Below are positions 28,706 through 39,236 of a DNA stretch of 64,000 nt, piece after piece; position 1 is the first letter of the stretch; every line of letters starts with the position of its first letter. A program made the position numbers and the translations under genes. A model generated the notes under the pieces. It saw only the letters and a list, made by a program, of their open reading frames with translations, did no database searches and was not told the origin of the DNA. The DNA comes from Nitrosospira sp. Nl5 (GTDB lineage Bacteria > Pseudomonadota > Gammaproteobacteria > Burkholderiales > Nitrosomonadaceae), in NCBI RefSeq assembly GCF_900102495.1, contig NZ_FMVQ01000007.1, forward strand, positions 1 to 64,000. The letters run 5' to 3'.

Positions 28706-28739
28706 TGTAGGCGGGTGAAGCGAGTAGCGTACCCCATGC
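28706..28739. repeat. REP-like palindrome, copy 1
   Basis: TGTAGGCGGGTGAAGCGA followed by GTAGCGTACCCCATGC is a diverged form of the palindrome at 59079-59110 read on the other strand (TGTAGGATGGGTAAAGCGA, then AGCGTAACCCATC). Elements of this TAGGATGGG..AAGCG..ACCCATC type are common intergenic repeats in proteobacteria. Confidence 0.5.
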
Positions 28740-28785
28740 TGCGCTCATAAGGGCGTGTAAATAGAAATGGTTCGCTCGACCGGCT

Positions 28786-29652
28786 TTAACCGTTCCCCCC
28801 GGTCTTCGCGCCCATCGCTTCACCAAAGCGAACCGTTCGCCCAGGCGTCCAGCGCGGGTTAAACGCCATTTCGTTTTTGGGGAATAACATTACCACTGTC
28901 GAACCTAGCTGAAATCGGCCCATTTCATCGCCTTTTTTGAACATCAAAGCTTGTGAATCATATCGCCACTCCCGAACCTTGCGTCTACCGGGGGAATGTC
29001 GAGGATTGACCACGCCATGCCACACAGTGGATATGCTTCCTACAATAGTGGCTCCCACCAGTACTAATACAAACGGGCCGGAGGCCGATTCAAACACGCA
29101 AACCACCCGCTCGTTGCGCGCGAATAGCCCGGGCACGCCCCGGACCGTTCCAGGATTCACTGAAAATAACGTGCCGGGAATGTAAATCATCCGCGTCAAC
29201 CGGCCGGCACATGGCATGTGAACCCGGTGATAATCCTTCGGACTCAAATACAGGGTCGCGAAGCTGCCGTCATAAAATTTTTCGGCCAATTCGCTGTCGC
29301 CGCCTATCAGGGCAATAGTGGAGTAATTATGCCCTTTAGCCTGAATTATCTGATTGCTGCGAATCACCCCTAATTGGCTTATGGCCCCGTCAATGGGGCA
29401 AATATAGCTCGCATCGGCAATGGGACGCTTTTCCGGTAACAACGCGCGCGTAAAAAAGTCATTAAACGTGCGATAGCTATGGATATCAGGATTAACCGCT
29501 TCGTCCATGTCAACCCTGTAATGCCTGACGAAACGGCGAATGGCAAATGTGGTAAGCCGGCCGGCATTGGCTTTGGCAAATTTGCCCGCCAACTCGGTGA
29601 TTGCCTGCTTGGGTAGCAGATATTGAGGAAATACTGAAAGAGCAGTGAACAC
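28786..29652 (-). CDS. psd: Phosphatidylserine decarboxylase
   Basis: Converts phosphatidylserine to phosphatidylethanolamine at the inner membrane. The 288-residue proenzyme has YRTFNDFFTRALLPEKRPI, the catalytic His block YLSPKDYHRVHMPCAGRL, and the self-cleavage motif FQLGSTVVMLF. In that motif the Ser after LG becomes the pyruvoyl group. It is convergent with galU and transcribed alone. A CGTACA-type motif lies about 125 bp upstream in its orientation. Confidence 0.96.
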   Translation of the reverse strand: MFTALSVFPQYLLPKQAITELAGKFAKANAGRLTTFAIRRFVRHYRVDMDEAVNPDIHSYRTFNDFFTRALLPEKRPIADASYICPIDGAISQLGVIRSNQIIQAKGHNYSTIALIGGDSELAEKFYDGSFATLYLSPKDYHRVHMPCAGRLTRMIYIPGTLFSVNPGTVRGVPGLFARNERVVCVFESASGPFVLVLVGATIVGSISTVWHGVVNPRHSPGRRKVREWRYDSQALMFKKGDEMGRFQLGSTVVMLFPKNEMAFNPRWTPGRTVRFGEAMGAKTGGNG

Positions 29653-29775
29653 GTTGGGATACCTGAAGCAAAAATAGTGGGGAATTATAATAGCTTGCGT
29701 TAATTAAGTCTTAATATGATTGAAATGATCATGCCTGCCGGTTTACGAATATAAAACCGATCAAATCGGAACTTG

Positions 29776-29790
29776 TGTACGACACACCGC
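29776..29790 (-). promoter_or_regulatory. GCGGTGTGTCGTACA motif upstream of psd
   Basis: On the minus strand the sequence is GCGGTGTGTCGTACA, close to the copy at 25809-25825. It lies in the divergent spacer between psd and the CheB-CheR hybrid and faces psd. Either gene could be the target. Confidence 0.35.
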
Positions 29791-29912
29791 GTTGATTCGA
29801 ATGTCTAACGTTTTTGCTTGCACGTGCTACACTGTTTTTTTGTACCGCCTTAAGTATCGTGCTGTCGGGCTATCGGGCAGTTAGGCTATCAGCTGCTATA
29901 GGTTATTTCTCT

Positions 29913-32900
29913 ATGACAGAAGCTGACGACAAAAAATCCCTCCAAATTGCCAACATTCCAGGCAATTCTCCAATGGAAAGTTGCCTTCCAGATACCCAGT
30001 CGAGCGACAGATCTACGGGGAACGAGCCCAGACCATTTCCAGTAGTAGGAGTGGGAGCCTCGGCGGGGGGTGTGGAGGCTCTGCAAAGATTGTTCAAGTC
30101 TCTCCCTTCGACCCGTGGCATTGCTTACATTGTGGTAGTGCATCTTGCCCCGGCTCATCCCAGCCGCTTGGCCGATATTCTGGCAAAGAGTACTTCAATG
30201 CCGGTTATCCAGGTTCTCGGCGATATAACCGTTGAGCCTGACCGCGTTTACGTCATTCCGCCCAATCATTATCTTACTTTGGATAGCGGATTTCTACGTC
30301 TTCAGCGGATGCCTCAGCCACGTCCTTTGCCCAAGGCTATCGATTGCTTATTCACGTCGCTTGCGGAAGAACAGCAGGAACGGGCCATTTGTATCGTCCT
30401 TACCGGTGCTGATCATGATGGCACTGTGGGCCTCAAAGCCATCAAGGCAGCGGGTGGAATGGTTATGGCGCAGTTGCCTGAGACGGCCCAGCATCCCAGC
30501 ATGCCGGAAAGTGCGGTACATACCGGTCTGGTCGACTATGTGTTGCCGATCGAAGAGATGGGGCAGACGCTTGCGCAATATATCGACAATTCCTCTTTAT
30601 GGAAGTTTGAGCTCTCCGCGGCGCCGACGGACGAGGAAGTGCATGCGCTGAGGGAAATCGTTGCGCTGCTATGCACGCATGGAGGCGGGGATTTTCGGGG
30701 GTATAAAGAGGGAATGCTCATGCGCCGCACGAAGCGGCGCATGGCATTGCAGGGACTGACCAGCCTGGACGCTTATGCCGATTACCTGCGGAACGCTCCC
30801 CCCGAAATTGTGGCATTGGGCGCGGATTTTCTGATTAAAGTCACCGAATTCTTCCGCGAACCGCAGGCATGGCAAGCATTCGCGCAACAGGTTTTGCCAA
30901 AGGTTATCGAAACTCTTGTTCCCGGCGAAGCGCTACGCGCGTGGGTAGCTGGTTGTGCCACGGGAGAAGAAGCCTATAGCATGGGTATCGCCTTGCTTGA
31001 ATTGATGGGCAAGGGTGGTTTGCGCATAAAACTGAATATCATCGGTTCCGATCTCGACCATGCATCCCTGGAGATTGCCCGGGCCGGCAGGTATCCGGAA
31101 AGCATTAGCAGGGTATTAAAACCCGAGTTGCTGGCTCGCTACTTTATCAGGAGCGAAGATGGCCAGTTCATGGTCCGCAAGGCACTGCGAGAATCTGTTA
31201 TGTTTTCGCAGCATAATTTATTGGCCGATCCGCCGTTTTCGCACATGCACCTGGTGAGCTGCCGGAATCTTCTGATTTACATGAAGCCTGAAGTGCAAGA
31301 CAAGCTTCTGCGGATGTTTCACTTCGCGCTAAACCCGGAAGGCTACCTGTTTCTTGGAAAGTCCGAAACAGTTGGCGAGCACCATGAGCTATTTACGCCG
31401 GTCGATAAGCAACACCGTCTTTATCGCTGTTTACCTACCGAGCGGAAGATGCCGGTCAAGCTCCCATTGGTACCTGACACCTTAACGACACGGCTAGGCT
31501 CAAATCTGGGGACGGGGCAGCCGCAGCGGGCGGCTCACGCCGAACTGGTGCGGGAGCTTCTGCTAAGGCAGCGCTCCGCCACTGCGGTGTTGATCGACCG
31601 GGACTCTCAAGTATTATATTTTTACGGACCTACCCAGGAATTCATATGGCAGCCGGAAGGCGCTACAACACGGAACCTGCTGGCTATGGTATCGGATGAG
31701 ATGCGCAGCGCGCTACGAGCGGTGATCCATGCGGTTCGCAACGAAGGGAAGACGGGGGAAATCATACTGCCCTCGCAACCGGGAGGAAACCGCCAGTTAC
31801 GTATCAGGGCCATCAAAGCTGGAGATGAGAACACCGGGCTTGTGCTCATTTCGTTCGAGCATGAGGCACTCGGCAACGAGCCGGACCGGGCAGTGGCCGA
31901 TGCCGAATCGTGGGCGAAACGCCAGCTGGAGGACGACCTGCGCACCACGCGCCTGGATCTTGAAGCCTCGATTCAAGCGCTCGAAGCGAACAATGTCGAA
32001 CTTCGCATTGCCAACGAAGAGGCGATGTCGATGAACGAGGAGCTTCAATCCGCTAATGAGGAATTGGAGACTTCCAAGGAAGAACTGCAGTCGGTGAATG
32101 AAGAACTGAGTACCGTCAATAATGATCTGGAGCGGACCGTCAACGAACTACGCGTGGCGAACGATGACCTTGCTAATTTGCTGGCCGGCAGCGACCTGCC
32201 TACCCTGTTCCTCGACCGCGAACTTCGCATCAAGCGCTTCACGCCCGCGTCCTGCAGGCTTTTTAGCCTTATTCCATCCGACCTGGGCCGCCCGATCAGC
32301 GATTTTGCATCCAGGCTCGAGCCAGCTGATCTGATAACGGTGGCGGAGCAGGTTCAGAACTCGGGGTCGGTGGCCGAAAACGAAGTCCGTGCCGCCGAGG
32401 GAAATTTTTACCTGCGCCGTGTGTTGCCTTACCGCATTGAAGAAAATCGTATTGAAGGGGTGGTGGTTACCTTTGTCCCGATTGATGCGCTCAAACGTGC
32501 GGAACAGGAAGTTCGGGAGAGCGAGAAACGTTTTCGCACGCTTGCCGACAATGCTCCCGTATTTATCTGGATCAGCGGCCTCGGGGGCAAGCTCGAATTC
32601 GTCAATCGCCGTTTTGTGGACGAGACAGGGCGAGCCACTGAAGATCTGCTCGGAACGGAATGGCAGAGCCTCGTCCACCCTGACGACCTGATGGGTTACC
32701 TGGCTGTTCTCGCCAGCGCGGAAACCGCGTGCAAGGGCTACGATCATGAATTGAGATTGCGCAAGGCGGATGGCGCCTATAACTGGATGCAATTTGTCGG
32801 TGAGCCACGGTTTGAACGGGAGCGGCTGGCTGGCTTTGTCGGTTCGAGTGTCGATATCCAATATCACAAGAATGCCGAGGAACAACTGCGCAATGCCGAC

Positions 32901-34004
32901 CGGCGCAAGGATGAATTTCTTGCCATACTGGGGCACGAGCTCAGGAATCCGCTCTCGCCCATACGTAACGCCGCTCAGGCGCTGCAGTTTGTTGATTCAG
33001 GCGATAAACGCCTTGTATGGGCAAGGGAAACCATTACGCGGCAAGTGGATCATATGGCGCGTCTGGTGGACGATTTGCTTGACATTGCCAGGCTCACCCG
33101 GGGCACCTTGACGCTCCGGAAGGAAACCGTAGATATGGCGGTTGTCGTGCATCATGCGGTGGAATCGACGAAGACGCTGCTTGATGTGCGGGGACACGAT
33201 TTAACAGTCACAGTCGGGGATGAGCCGCTTTTTGTCAATGGCGATCCTGTCCGCCTTATCCAGATCGTGGAGAATCTGCTCACCAATGCCGCGAAATTCA
33301 CCGAAGAAGGCGGCAAAATTTCGCTGGATGCCTGCCGTGAAGGGAATGAGTTTCTCATGTCGATCAAGGATAACGGTATCGGCATATCTCCACGTATGCT
33401 GACAAAAATATTTACGCTTTTCATGCAGGAAGAACGCGCTATCAGAAAATCAAGCAGTGGGCTCGGTATTGGTCTTTCGCTGGTGTTCCAGCTCGCTGCC
33501 CTGCATGGCGGTTCCATCAAGGCGTCGAGCAAAGGGCTCGGCCAAGGGAGCGAGTTTGTGCTTCGGCTTCCCCTCGTTGATTTCGTGACTGCTCCAGCCG
33601 CGGTAACAAGCGTGGCGCCTGAGTCGGCAGACAAGGAACGCATCCTGATCGTCGACGATAATATAGACAGCGCGGATTCAATCAGCATGCTGATGACTAC
33701 GTACGGATATGAGGTTCGCACGGCCTACGACTTCAGATCGGCCCTGCGAGAGGCAGCTTCCTTCGTCCCGCATGTCGCGCTGCTTGATTTGAGCAAGCCG
33801 GAACCTGATGGATTAGAGCTGGCGGGCCAATTTCAGAAAATGGCCGAGACGCAGAAGACCGTACTGATTGCGTTCAGCGGCTACGGACAGCCTGATGATC
33901 TGGAGCGAACCAGGAATGCGGGGTTCATACATCATCTGGTGAAACCGGTTGACGCTGAGTCAATCCATAAGCTCGTGAAATCGATGAAGTTGAATGATGG
34001 TTAA
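29913..34004 (+). CDS. CheB-CheR-PAS-histidine kinase-receiver hybrid protein
   Basis: A soluble 1363-residue signalling protein. Domains in order by position: CheB methylesterase (about 30030-30590), with catalytic Ser in VGVGASAGGVEAL, His in HLAPAHPSRL and Asp in LTGADHDGTVGL; CheR methyltransferase (30620-31440), with AWVAGCATGEEAYSMGIAL and LVSCRNLLIYM; a linker; a coiled coil rich in NEEL repeats (31890-32170); two PAS domains (32170-32880); HisKA with the phospho-His in LGHELRNPLSPI; HATPase with NLLTNAAKFTEEG and GLGIGLSL; and a C-terminal receiver (33640-33990) with LIVDDN and the acceptor Asp in ALLDLSKPEPDG. The ATG at 29913 is chosen; an in-frame TTG at 29814 would add 33 residues. 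No chemoreceptor or CheA gene is nearby, so it is an orphan. Its stop overlaps the stop of the convergent ABC exporter. Confidence 0.93.
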   Translation: MTEADDKKSLQIANIPGNSPMESCLPDTQSSDRSTGNEPRPFPVVGVGASAGGVEALQRLFKSLPSTRGIAYIVVVHLAPAHPSRLADILAKSTSMPVIQVLGDITVEPDRVYVIPPNHYLTLDSGFLRLQRMPQPRPLPKAIDCLFTSLAEEQQERAICIVLTGADHDGTVGLKAIKAAGGMVMAQLPETAQHPSMPESAVHTGLVDYVLPIEEMGQTLAQYIDNSSLWKFELSAAPTDEEVHALREIVALLCTHGGGDFRGYKEGMLMRRTKRRMALQGLTSLDAYADYLRNAPPEIVALGADFLIKVTEFFREPQAWQAFAQQVLPKVIETLVPGEALRAWVAGCATGEEAYSMGIALLELMGKGGLRIKLNIIGSDLDHASLEIARAGRYPESISRVLKPELLARYFIRSEDGQFMVRKALRESVMFSQHNLLADPPFSHMHLVSCRNLLIYMKPEVQDKLLRMFHFALNPEGYLFLGKSETVGEHHELFTPVDKQHRLYRCLPTERKMPVKLPLVPDTLTTRLGSNLGTGQPQRAAHAELVRELLLRQRSATAVLIDRDSQVLYFYGPTQEFIWQPEGATTRNLLAMVSDEMRSALRAVIHAVRNEGKTGEIILPSQPGGNRQLRIRAIKAGDENTGLVLISFEHEALGNEPDRAVADAESWAKRQLEDDLRTTRLDLEASIQALEANNVELRIANEEAMSMNEELQSANEELETSKEELQSVNEELSTVNNDLERTVNELRVANDDLANLLAGSDLPTLFLDRELRIKRFTPASCRLFSLIPSDLGRPISDFASRLEPADLITVAEQVQNSGSVAENEVRAAEGNFYLRRVLPYRIEENRIEGVVVTFVPIDALKRAEQEVRESEKRFRTLADNAPVFIWISGLGGKLEFVNRRFVDETGRATEDLLGTEWQSLVHPDDLMGYLAVLASAETACKGYDHELRLRKADGAYNWMQFVGEPRFERERLAGFVGSSVDIQYHKNAEEQLRNADRRKDEFLAILGHELRNPLSPIRNAAQALQFVDSGDKRLVWARETITRQVDHMARLVDDLLDIARLTRGTLTLRKETVDMAVVVHHAVESTKTLLDVRGHDLTVTVGDEPLFVNGDPVRLIQIVENLLTNAAKFTEEGGKISLDACREGNEFLMSIKDNGIGISPRMLTKIFTLFMQEERAIRKSSSGLGIGLSLVFQLAALHGGSIKASSKGLGQGSEFVLRLPLVDFVTAPAAVTSVAPESADKERILIVDDNIDSADSISMLMTTYGYEVRTAYDFRSALREAASFVPHVALLDLSKPEPDGLELAGQFQKMAETQKTVLIAFSGYGQPDDLERTRNAGFIHHLVKPVDAESIHKLVKSMKLNDG

Positions 34005-35857
34005 GTTTTGGAAGCGATAGCGGTTGTCGCTACCATGATATCGGGTTTCCGCTCCTGATCGTCCGCCAGTTGCAACCGCGTCTGCTCTTCCTGCTGTTGA
34101 AGTTCCCACATATGCGCATAGGTACCGTTTGCCGCAAGAAGCTCCCGATGCGTGCCGCGTTCAATAATGCTGCCCTTGTTCATGACCAGGATCTGGTCGG
34201 CATCGGCGATGGTGGACAGCCGGTGGGCGATAGTAAGCGTGGTGCGATTGACGGCGATACGTTTTAGTTCCGCCTGGATGGCTTTTTCCGATTTCGAGTC
34301 CAGCGCCGAGGTGGCTTCGTCAAAGATCAGTATTGCAGGGTTTTTCAGAATCGCGCGCGCGATGGCGACACGTTGCTTTTCTCCCCCGGAAAGTTTTAAT
34401 CCGCGTTCTCCTACCATGGTTTCGTACTTTTCCGGCAGGCTCTCGATGAAATCGTGAATGTGCGCTGATCTGGCAGCTTCGAATACCTCTTCATGACTCG
34501 CATCCGGGCGCCCGTAAGCGATATTGTAATAAATGCTATCGTTAAACAGGACTGTGTCCTGCGGGACGATACCCACGGCCTTACGCAGACTTTGCTGCGT
34601 TACATCGGCGATATGCTGGCCGTTGATCAGAATTCGGCCGGAGGTGACATCGTAAAAGCGGAATAGCAGCCGTGCGAGTGTGGACTTTCCGGAGCCGCTA
34701 TGTCCCACTACGGCAATATTACGTCCGGCCGGGATATCGAAGCTTACATCAAACAGAATCTGGCGATTGAGTTCGTAGCTAAAACTGACTCCCTCGAAGC
34801 GCACCGCCGCACCTCCCGGGATGAGGCTGGCCGCACCCGGCTTGTCTTTGATTTCTTCATTCTCGGCGAGTAATTTGAACATCTTTTCCATGTCCGCCAA
34901 GGAGTGCTTGATTTCCCGGTAGACAAACCCAAGAAAATGCAATGGCATGTATAGCTGCAGCATGAAAGCATTGACCAGCACCAGATCACCCAGAGTCATG
35001 CTGCCTTTGATCACGCCGTCAGCCGCAAGCCACAATAGCAACGTTACGCCTATCGCGATAATGGCGCTTTGTCCGGAGTTGAGCGCGGCGAGCGAAGTCT
35101 GGTTGCGCACCGCCGCGGCCTCCCACTTCTGCATATGTTCGTCGTAACGCCGCGCTTCCCAGGCCTCATTGCCGAAATATTTGACCGTTTCGTAGTTCAA
35201 CAAGCTGTCGATAGCCTGAGTATTGGCTTTTGAGTCCATGTCATTCATGGTTCGGCGGAAAATCATGCGCCACTCCGTAACGATCAGCGTGAGCGCAATG
35301 TAGGCAACCAGTGTCACAAGGATGACCACCGAAAACAAGATGTCATACCTGGAAAGGAGAATAACCGCTACCAAGCCGATTTCCAGCAATGTCGGCAGGA
35401 TGTTGAATAGCATGAAATTAAGTAGAAAGGAGATGCCGCGCGTTCCGCGCTCGATGTCGCGCGACACACCACCGGTCTGGCGCTCCAGGTGAAAGCGCAA
35501 GGATAACGCGTGTAAATGACCAAATACCTTAATCGCTACCCGCCGGATCGCGCGCTGTGTCACCTTGGCAAATACCGCATCGCGCAACTCCCCAAACAGC
35601 GTGCTGCAAAGGCGTAGCATGCCGTAACCAACAAGCAGCAGAACGGGCAGGGCCATCAGGGCGCGAGGCTGATCGAGTGCGTCGATAATTTCTTTGAGAA
35701 CCAATGGCACGGCGACGTTGGCAAGCTTGGCCATCACCAGGAGCGCCAAAGCAATAATTACCCGGCCTTTAAATTCCCAGAGATAGGGCAGCAAGGAGCG
35801 GATAGTCTGCCAGTCGTTACGATTGGCTAAAGGTTTCTCCAAGCGGGTGGGGCGCAT
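34001..35857 (-). CDS. Atm1-type ABC exporter (ABCB7/HMT1 family)
   Basis: A 618-residue half-transporter with membrane and ATPase domains fused; it works as a homodimer in the inner membrane. About six membrane helices lie in residues 30-320, and the family block NYETVKYFGNEAWEARRYDE is present. The ATPase has Walker A GHSGSGKST, signature LSGGEKQR and Walker B ILIFDEATSALD. Mitochondrial Atm1 and bacterial relatives export glutathione-linked sulfur or metal conjugates; the substrate here is unknown. It is downstream of the cbbLSX operon on the same strand but separated by a large hairpin element, and its 3' end overlaps the hybrid kinase. Confidence 0.9.
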   Translation of the reverse strand: MRPTRLEKPLANRNDWQTIRSLLPYLWEFKGRVIIALALLVMAKLANVAVPLVLKEIIDALDQPRALMALPVLLLVGYGMLRLCSTLFGELRDAVFAKVTQRAIRRVAIKVFGHLHALSLRFHLERQTGGVSRDIERGTRGISFLLNFMLFNILPTLLEIGLVAVILLSRYDILFSVVILVTLVAYIALTLIVTEWRMIFRRTMNDMDSKANTQAIDSLLNYETVKYFGNEAWEARRYDEHMQKWEAAAVRNQTSLAALNSGQSAIIAIGVTLLLWLAADGVIKGSMTLGDLVLVNAFMLQLYMPLHFLGFVYREIKHSLADMEKMFKLLAENEEIKDKPGAASLIPGGAAVRFEGVSFSYELNRQILFDVSFDIPAGRNIAVVGHSGSGKSTLARLLFRFYDVTSGRILINGQHIADVTQQSLRKAVGIVPQDTVLFNDSIYYNIAYGRPDASHEEVFEAARSAHIHDFIESLPEKYETMVGERGLKLSGGEKQRVAIARAILKNPAILIFDEATSALDSKSEKAIQAELKRIAVNRTTLTIAHRLSTIADADQILVMNKGSIIERGTHRELLAANGTYAHMWELQQQEEQTRLQLADDQERKPDIMVATTAIASKT

Positions 35858-35874
35858 TGTTAATTCGGAGAGTT

Positions 35875-35964
35875 AGAAAAATAGGGGACAGACCACGGTT
35901 TCCCTAGACCTCCTGACAATTTATCTGAGGTGTAGGGAAACCGTGGTCTGTCCCCTATTTTTCT
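35875..35964. repeat. 90-bp element with 32-bp perfect inverted repeat
   Basis: The arm 35875-35906, containing AATAGGGGACAGACCACGG, is the exact reverse complement of 35933-35964. One mismatch and five more pairs (ACCTC/GAGGT) extend the stem around a loop of about 15 nt. It lies between the end of cbbX and the start of the ABC exporter and would make a very stable hairpin in the cbb transcript, ending in a short T-run. GGGGACAGACC-type palindromes are common dispersed repeats, often linked to REP-associated (Y1) transposases; no transposase is in the window. Confidence 0.85.
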
Positions 35965-36032
35965 TTTTCTACTTTTCTATTTTTCTTGCCGGTTAGCGGA
36001 ATCTGTATTTTTTCCGCATGAATATGCCGAAG

Positions 36033-37004
36033 TCAGCTGTTCGATAATACCTCGTTCGCACCTTCATCGCCGTCCAGGTCAACTGCACCTTCTTTGAACA
36101 CACGGCTCGCGCGGATGTCCTCGGCCTCGATGGTCATCAAGTCGGTACGCGATAGATTCTTTTTTGCTCCCTCGAACAAGCGGTTGGCCTGTCGCAACCG
36201 TGACCGGTCAAGGGCATTGCGAATCGAGCGCGCGTTGGCGAAGTGCTCCAGCTTCATCCGTAGCCGGATATAGTCGCCGAATGCTTCTTCGCCCTCGCGG
36301 CTGAAGCGATAATTCTGCGCGGCCAGCATTAGTTTGGCGATTGCAAGCAGCTCATCGGCGCTGTAATCGGGGAAGTCGATGTGATGGGCGATACGCGAAC
36401 GCATGCCGGGATTGCTGTGGAAGAATTTGTCCATCCGGTCTTTGTAGCCTGCCAGAATTACAACCAGATCTTCACGATTATTCTCCATCGCTTGCAAAAG
36501 GATTTCTATGGATTCCGCCCCGTAATCCCGTTCATTCTCCGGCTTGTAAAGGTAATAGGCTTCATCAATGAACAGGACGCCGCCCATTGCCTTCTTCAAT
36601 ACTTCCTTGGTTTTAGGCGCGGTGTGGCCGATGTACTGACCCACCAGGTCGTCACGCGTGACGGAAACGAGGTGTCCTTCCCGCACGTAGCCCAAGCGAT
36701 GCAGAATCTCGGACATGCGCAGCGCCACAGTGGTTTTTCCGGTACCGGGGTTGCCGGTGAAACACATGTGCAGACTTGGGGCACCGGCGGTCAGCCCCAA
36801 CTTCTTGCGCACACGATCGACGAGCAGCAGCGCGGCAGTCTCACGGATGCGGGTTTTCACAGGCTTCAAACCGATCAATTCAAGGTCAAGTTTATCCAGC
36901 ACCTCCTTGATGTTGGAAGCGCGAAATTCGGCGTCCAGATCGACTGAACTATTATCGGAGGGGGCGAGCTCTTGGGAAGTTTTTTTCACGATTGATCCAC
37001 GCAT
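36033..37004 (-). CDS. cbbX: Red-type RuBisCO activase CbbX
   Basis: An AAA+ hexamer that pulls on the C-terminus of red-type RuBisCO large subunits to release inhibitory sugar phosphates. It is activated by RuBP and ATP. The 323-residue product has Walker A GNPGTGKT (84-91), Walker [12 protein letters not shown] (143-153), the pore-loop region VGQYIGHTA, and an arginine-rich sensor area [18 protein letters not shown]. The N-terminal 20 residues are not conserved, and a GTG five codons in could be the true start. It is the third gene of cbbLSX, separated from cbbS by a G/C hairpin. Confidence 0.96.
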   Translation of the reverse strand: MRGSIVKKTSQELAPSDNSSVDLDAEFRASNIKEVLDKLDLELIGLKPVKTRIRETAALLLVDRVRKKLGLTAGAPSLHMCFTGNPGTGKTTVALRMSEILHRLGYVREGHLVSVTRDDLVGQYIGHTAPKTKEVLKKAMGGVLFIDEAYYLYKPENERDYGAESIEILLQAMENNREDLVVILAGYKDRMDKFFHSNPGMRSRIAHHIDFPDYSADELLAIAKLMLAAQNYRFSREGEEAFGDYIRLRMKLEHFANARSIRNALDRSRLRQANRLFEGAKKNLSRTDLMTIEAEDIRASRVFKEGAVDLDGDEGANEVLSNS

Positions 37005-37138
37005 AAAGCACGTGAGGTTATTAGTACGTGCCTTAACTATATTCTGATTTGTAAATGAGTGGGCTTAACACCGAATTCAGGATCGGCTGCAGTTGAATGA
37101 GGATATCCAACTCACCGCTTTGTATCCCGCCCAATCGG

Positions 37139-37161
37139 CCCCTCCCCTGAAAGGGGAGGGG
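37139..37161 (-). promoter_or_regulatory. Perfect 9-bp GC hairpin between cbbS and cbbX
   Basis: CCCCTCCCC and GGGGAGGGG flank a 5-base loop, beginning 7 nt after the cbbS stop codon. There is no T-run, so it is less likely to be a terminator than an mRNA-stabilising 3' structure that keeps cbbLS mRNA abundant over cbbX. Confidence 0.5.
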
Positions 37162-37168
37162 AACCTAG

Positions 37169-37603
37169 TTAATACCGTTCGGTTTCCGGTTTGTCAGTTG
37201 CATAGGAATGAACGGTGTAGCGAATGCTACGGCCTTCCCCTTCCTGGCGTATCAAGCCAAAGCCCGGTTCTGTCTTTGGACGGTTGACAATGTACGACAT
37301 GGTCGGACTTTCCACCCCTCGTGTCGAGTTGAATGCCGTTACCCGGATATAATGATTCGGATAGGTTTTGCGGCAGTCGTTGATCTCCGAGAGGATGCCG
37401 GCGGGGTCTTTCAGGTCAAACATCGGATTGCCGAACATTTCCCAATAGGTGTTGCGCGGATGCGGGTCGTCGGTATACTCGACACCTATGGCCCAGCCAT
37501 TCTTCAGCGCGTATTTGATTTGCGCCGAGATTTGCTTATCCGTCAACGGGGGCAGGAAAGAGAACTGCCCTTGCGTGACACGATTTCCTACATTGGTCAT
37601 CAT
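37169..37603 (-). CDS. cbbS: RuBisCO small subunit, red type (form IC)
   Basis: The small subunit of the L8S8 enzyme. The 144-residue product shows TQGQFSFLPPLTDKQISAQI, DPHPRNTYWEMFGNPMFDL and YPNHYIRVTAFNSTRGVES. It has the C-terminal extension (from about residue 110, ending SYATDKPETERY) that forms a beta-hairpin in red-type holoenzymes and is absent from green-type small subunits. AAGGAG lies 8 nt before the first of two ATG codons. It follows cbbL after 21 bp. Confidence 0.97.
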   Translation of the reverse strand: MMTNVGNRVTQGQFSFLPPLTDKQISAQIKYALKNGWAIGVEYTDDPHPRNTYWEMFGNPMFDLKDPAGILSEINDCRKTYPNHYIRVTAFNSTRGVESPTMSYIVNRPKTEPGFGLIRQEGEGRSIRYTVHSYATDKPETERY

Positions 37604-37624
37604 AATGATTTCTCCTTGAAGTGA

Positions 37625-39190
<1,566 letters not shown>

Positions 39191-39236
39191 CGTTTACCTT
39201 ATATATCATTACGCAAAAAATTGGTTCCGCAGGACG

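Noticed and set aside
32148-32936. 262-codon minus-strand ORF
   Set aside because: Antisense to the PAS region of the CheB-CheR hybrid; no start signal or family resemblance.
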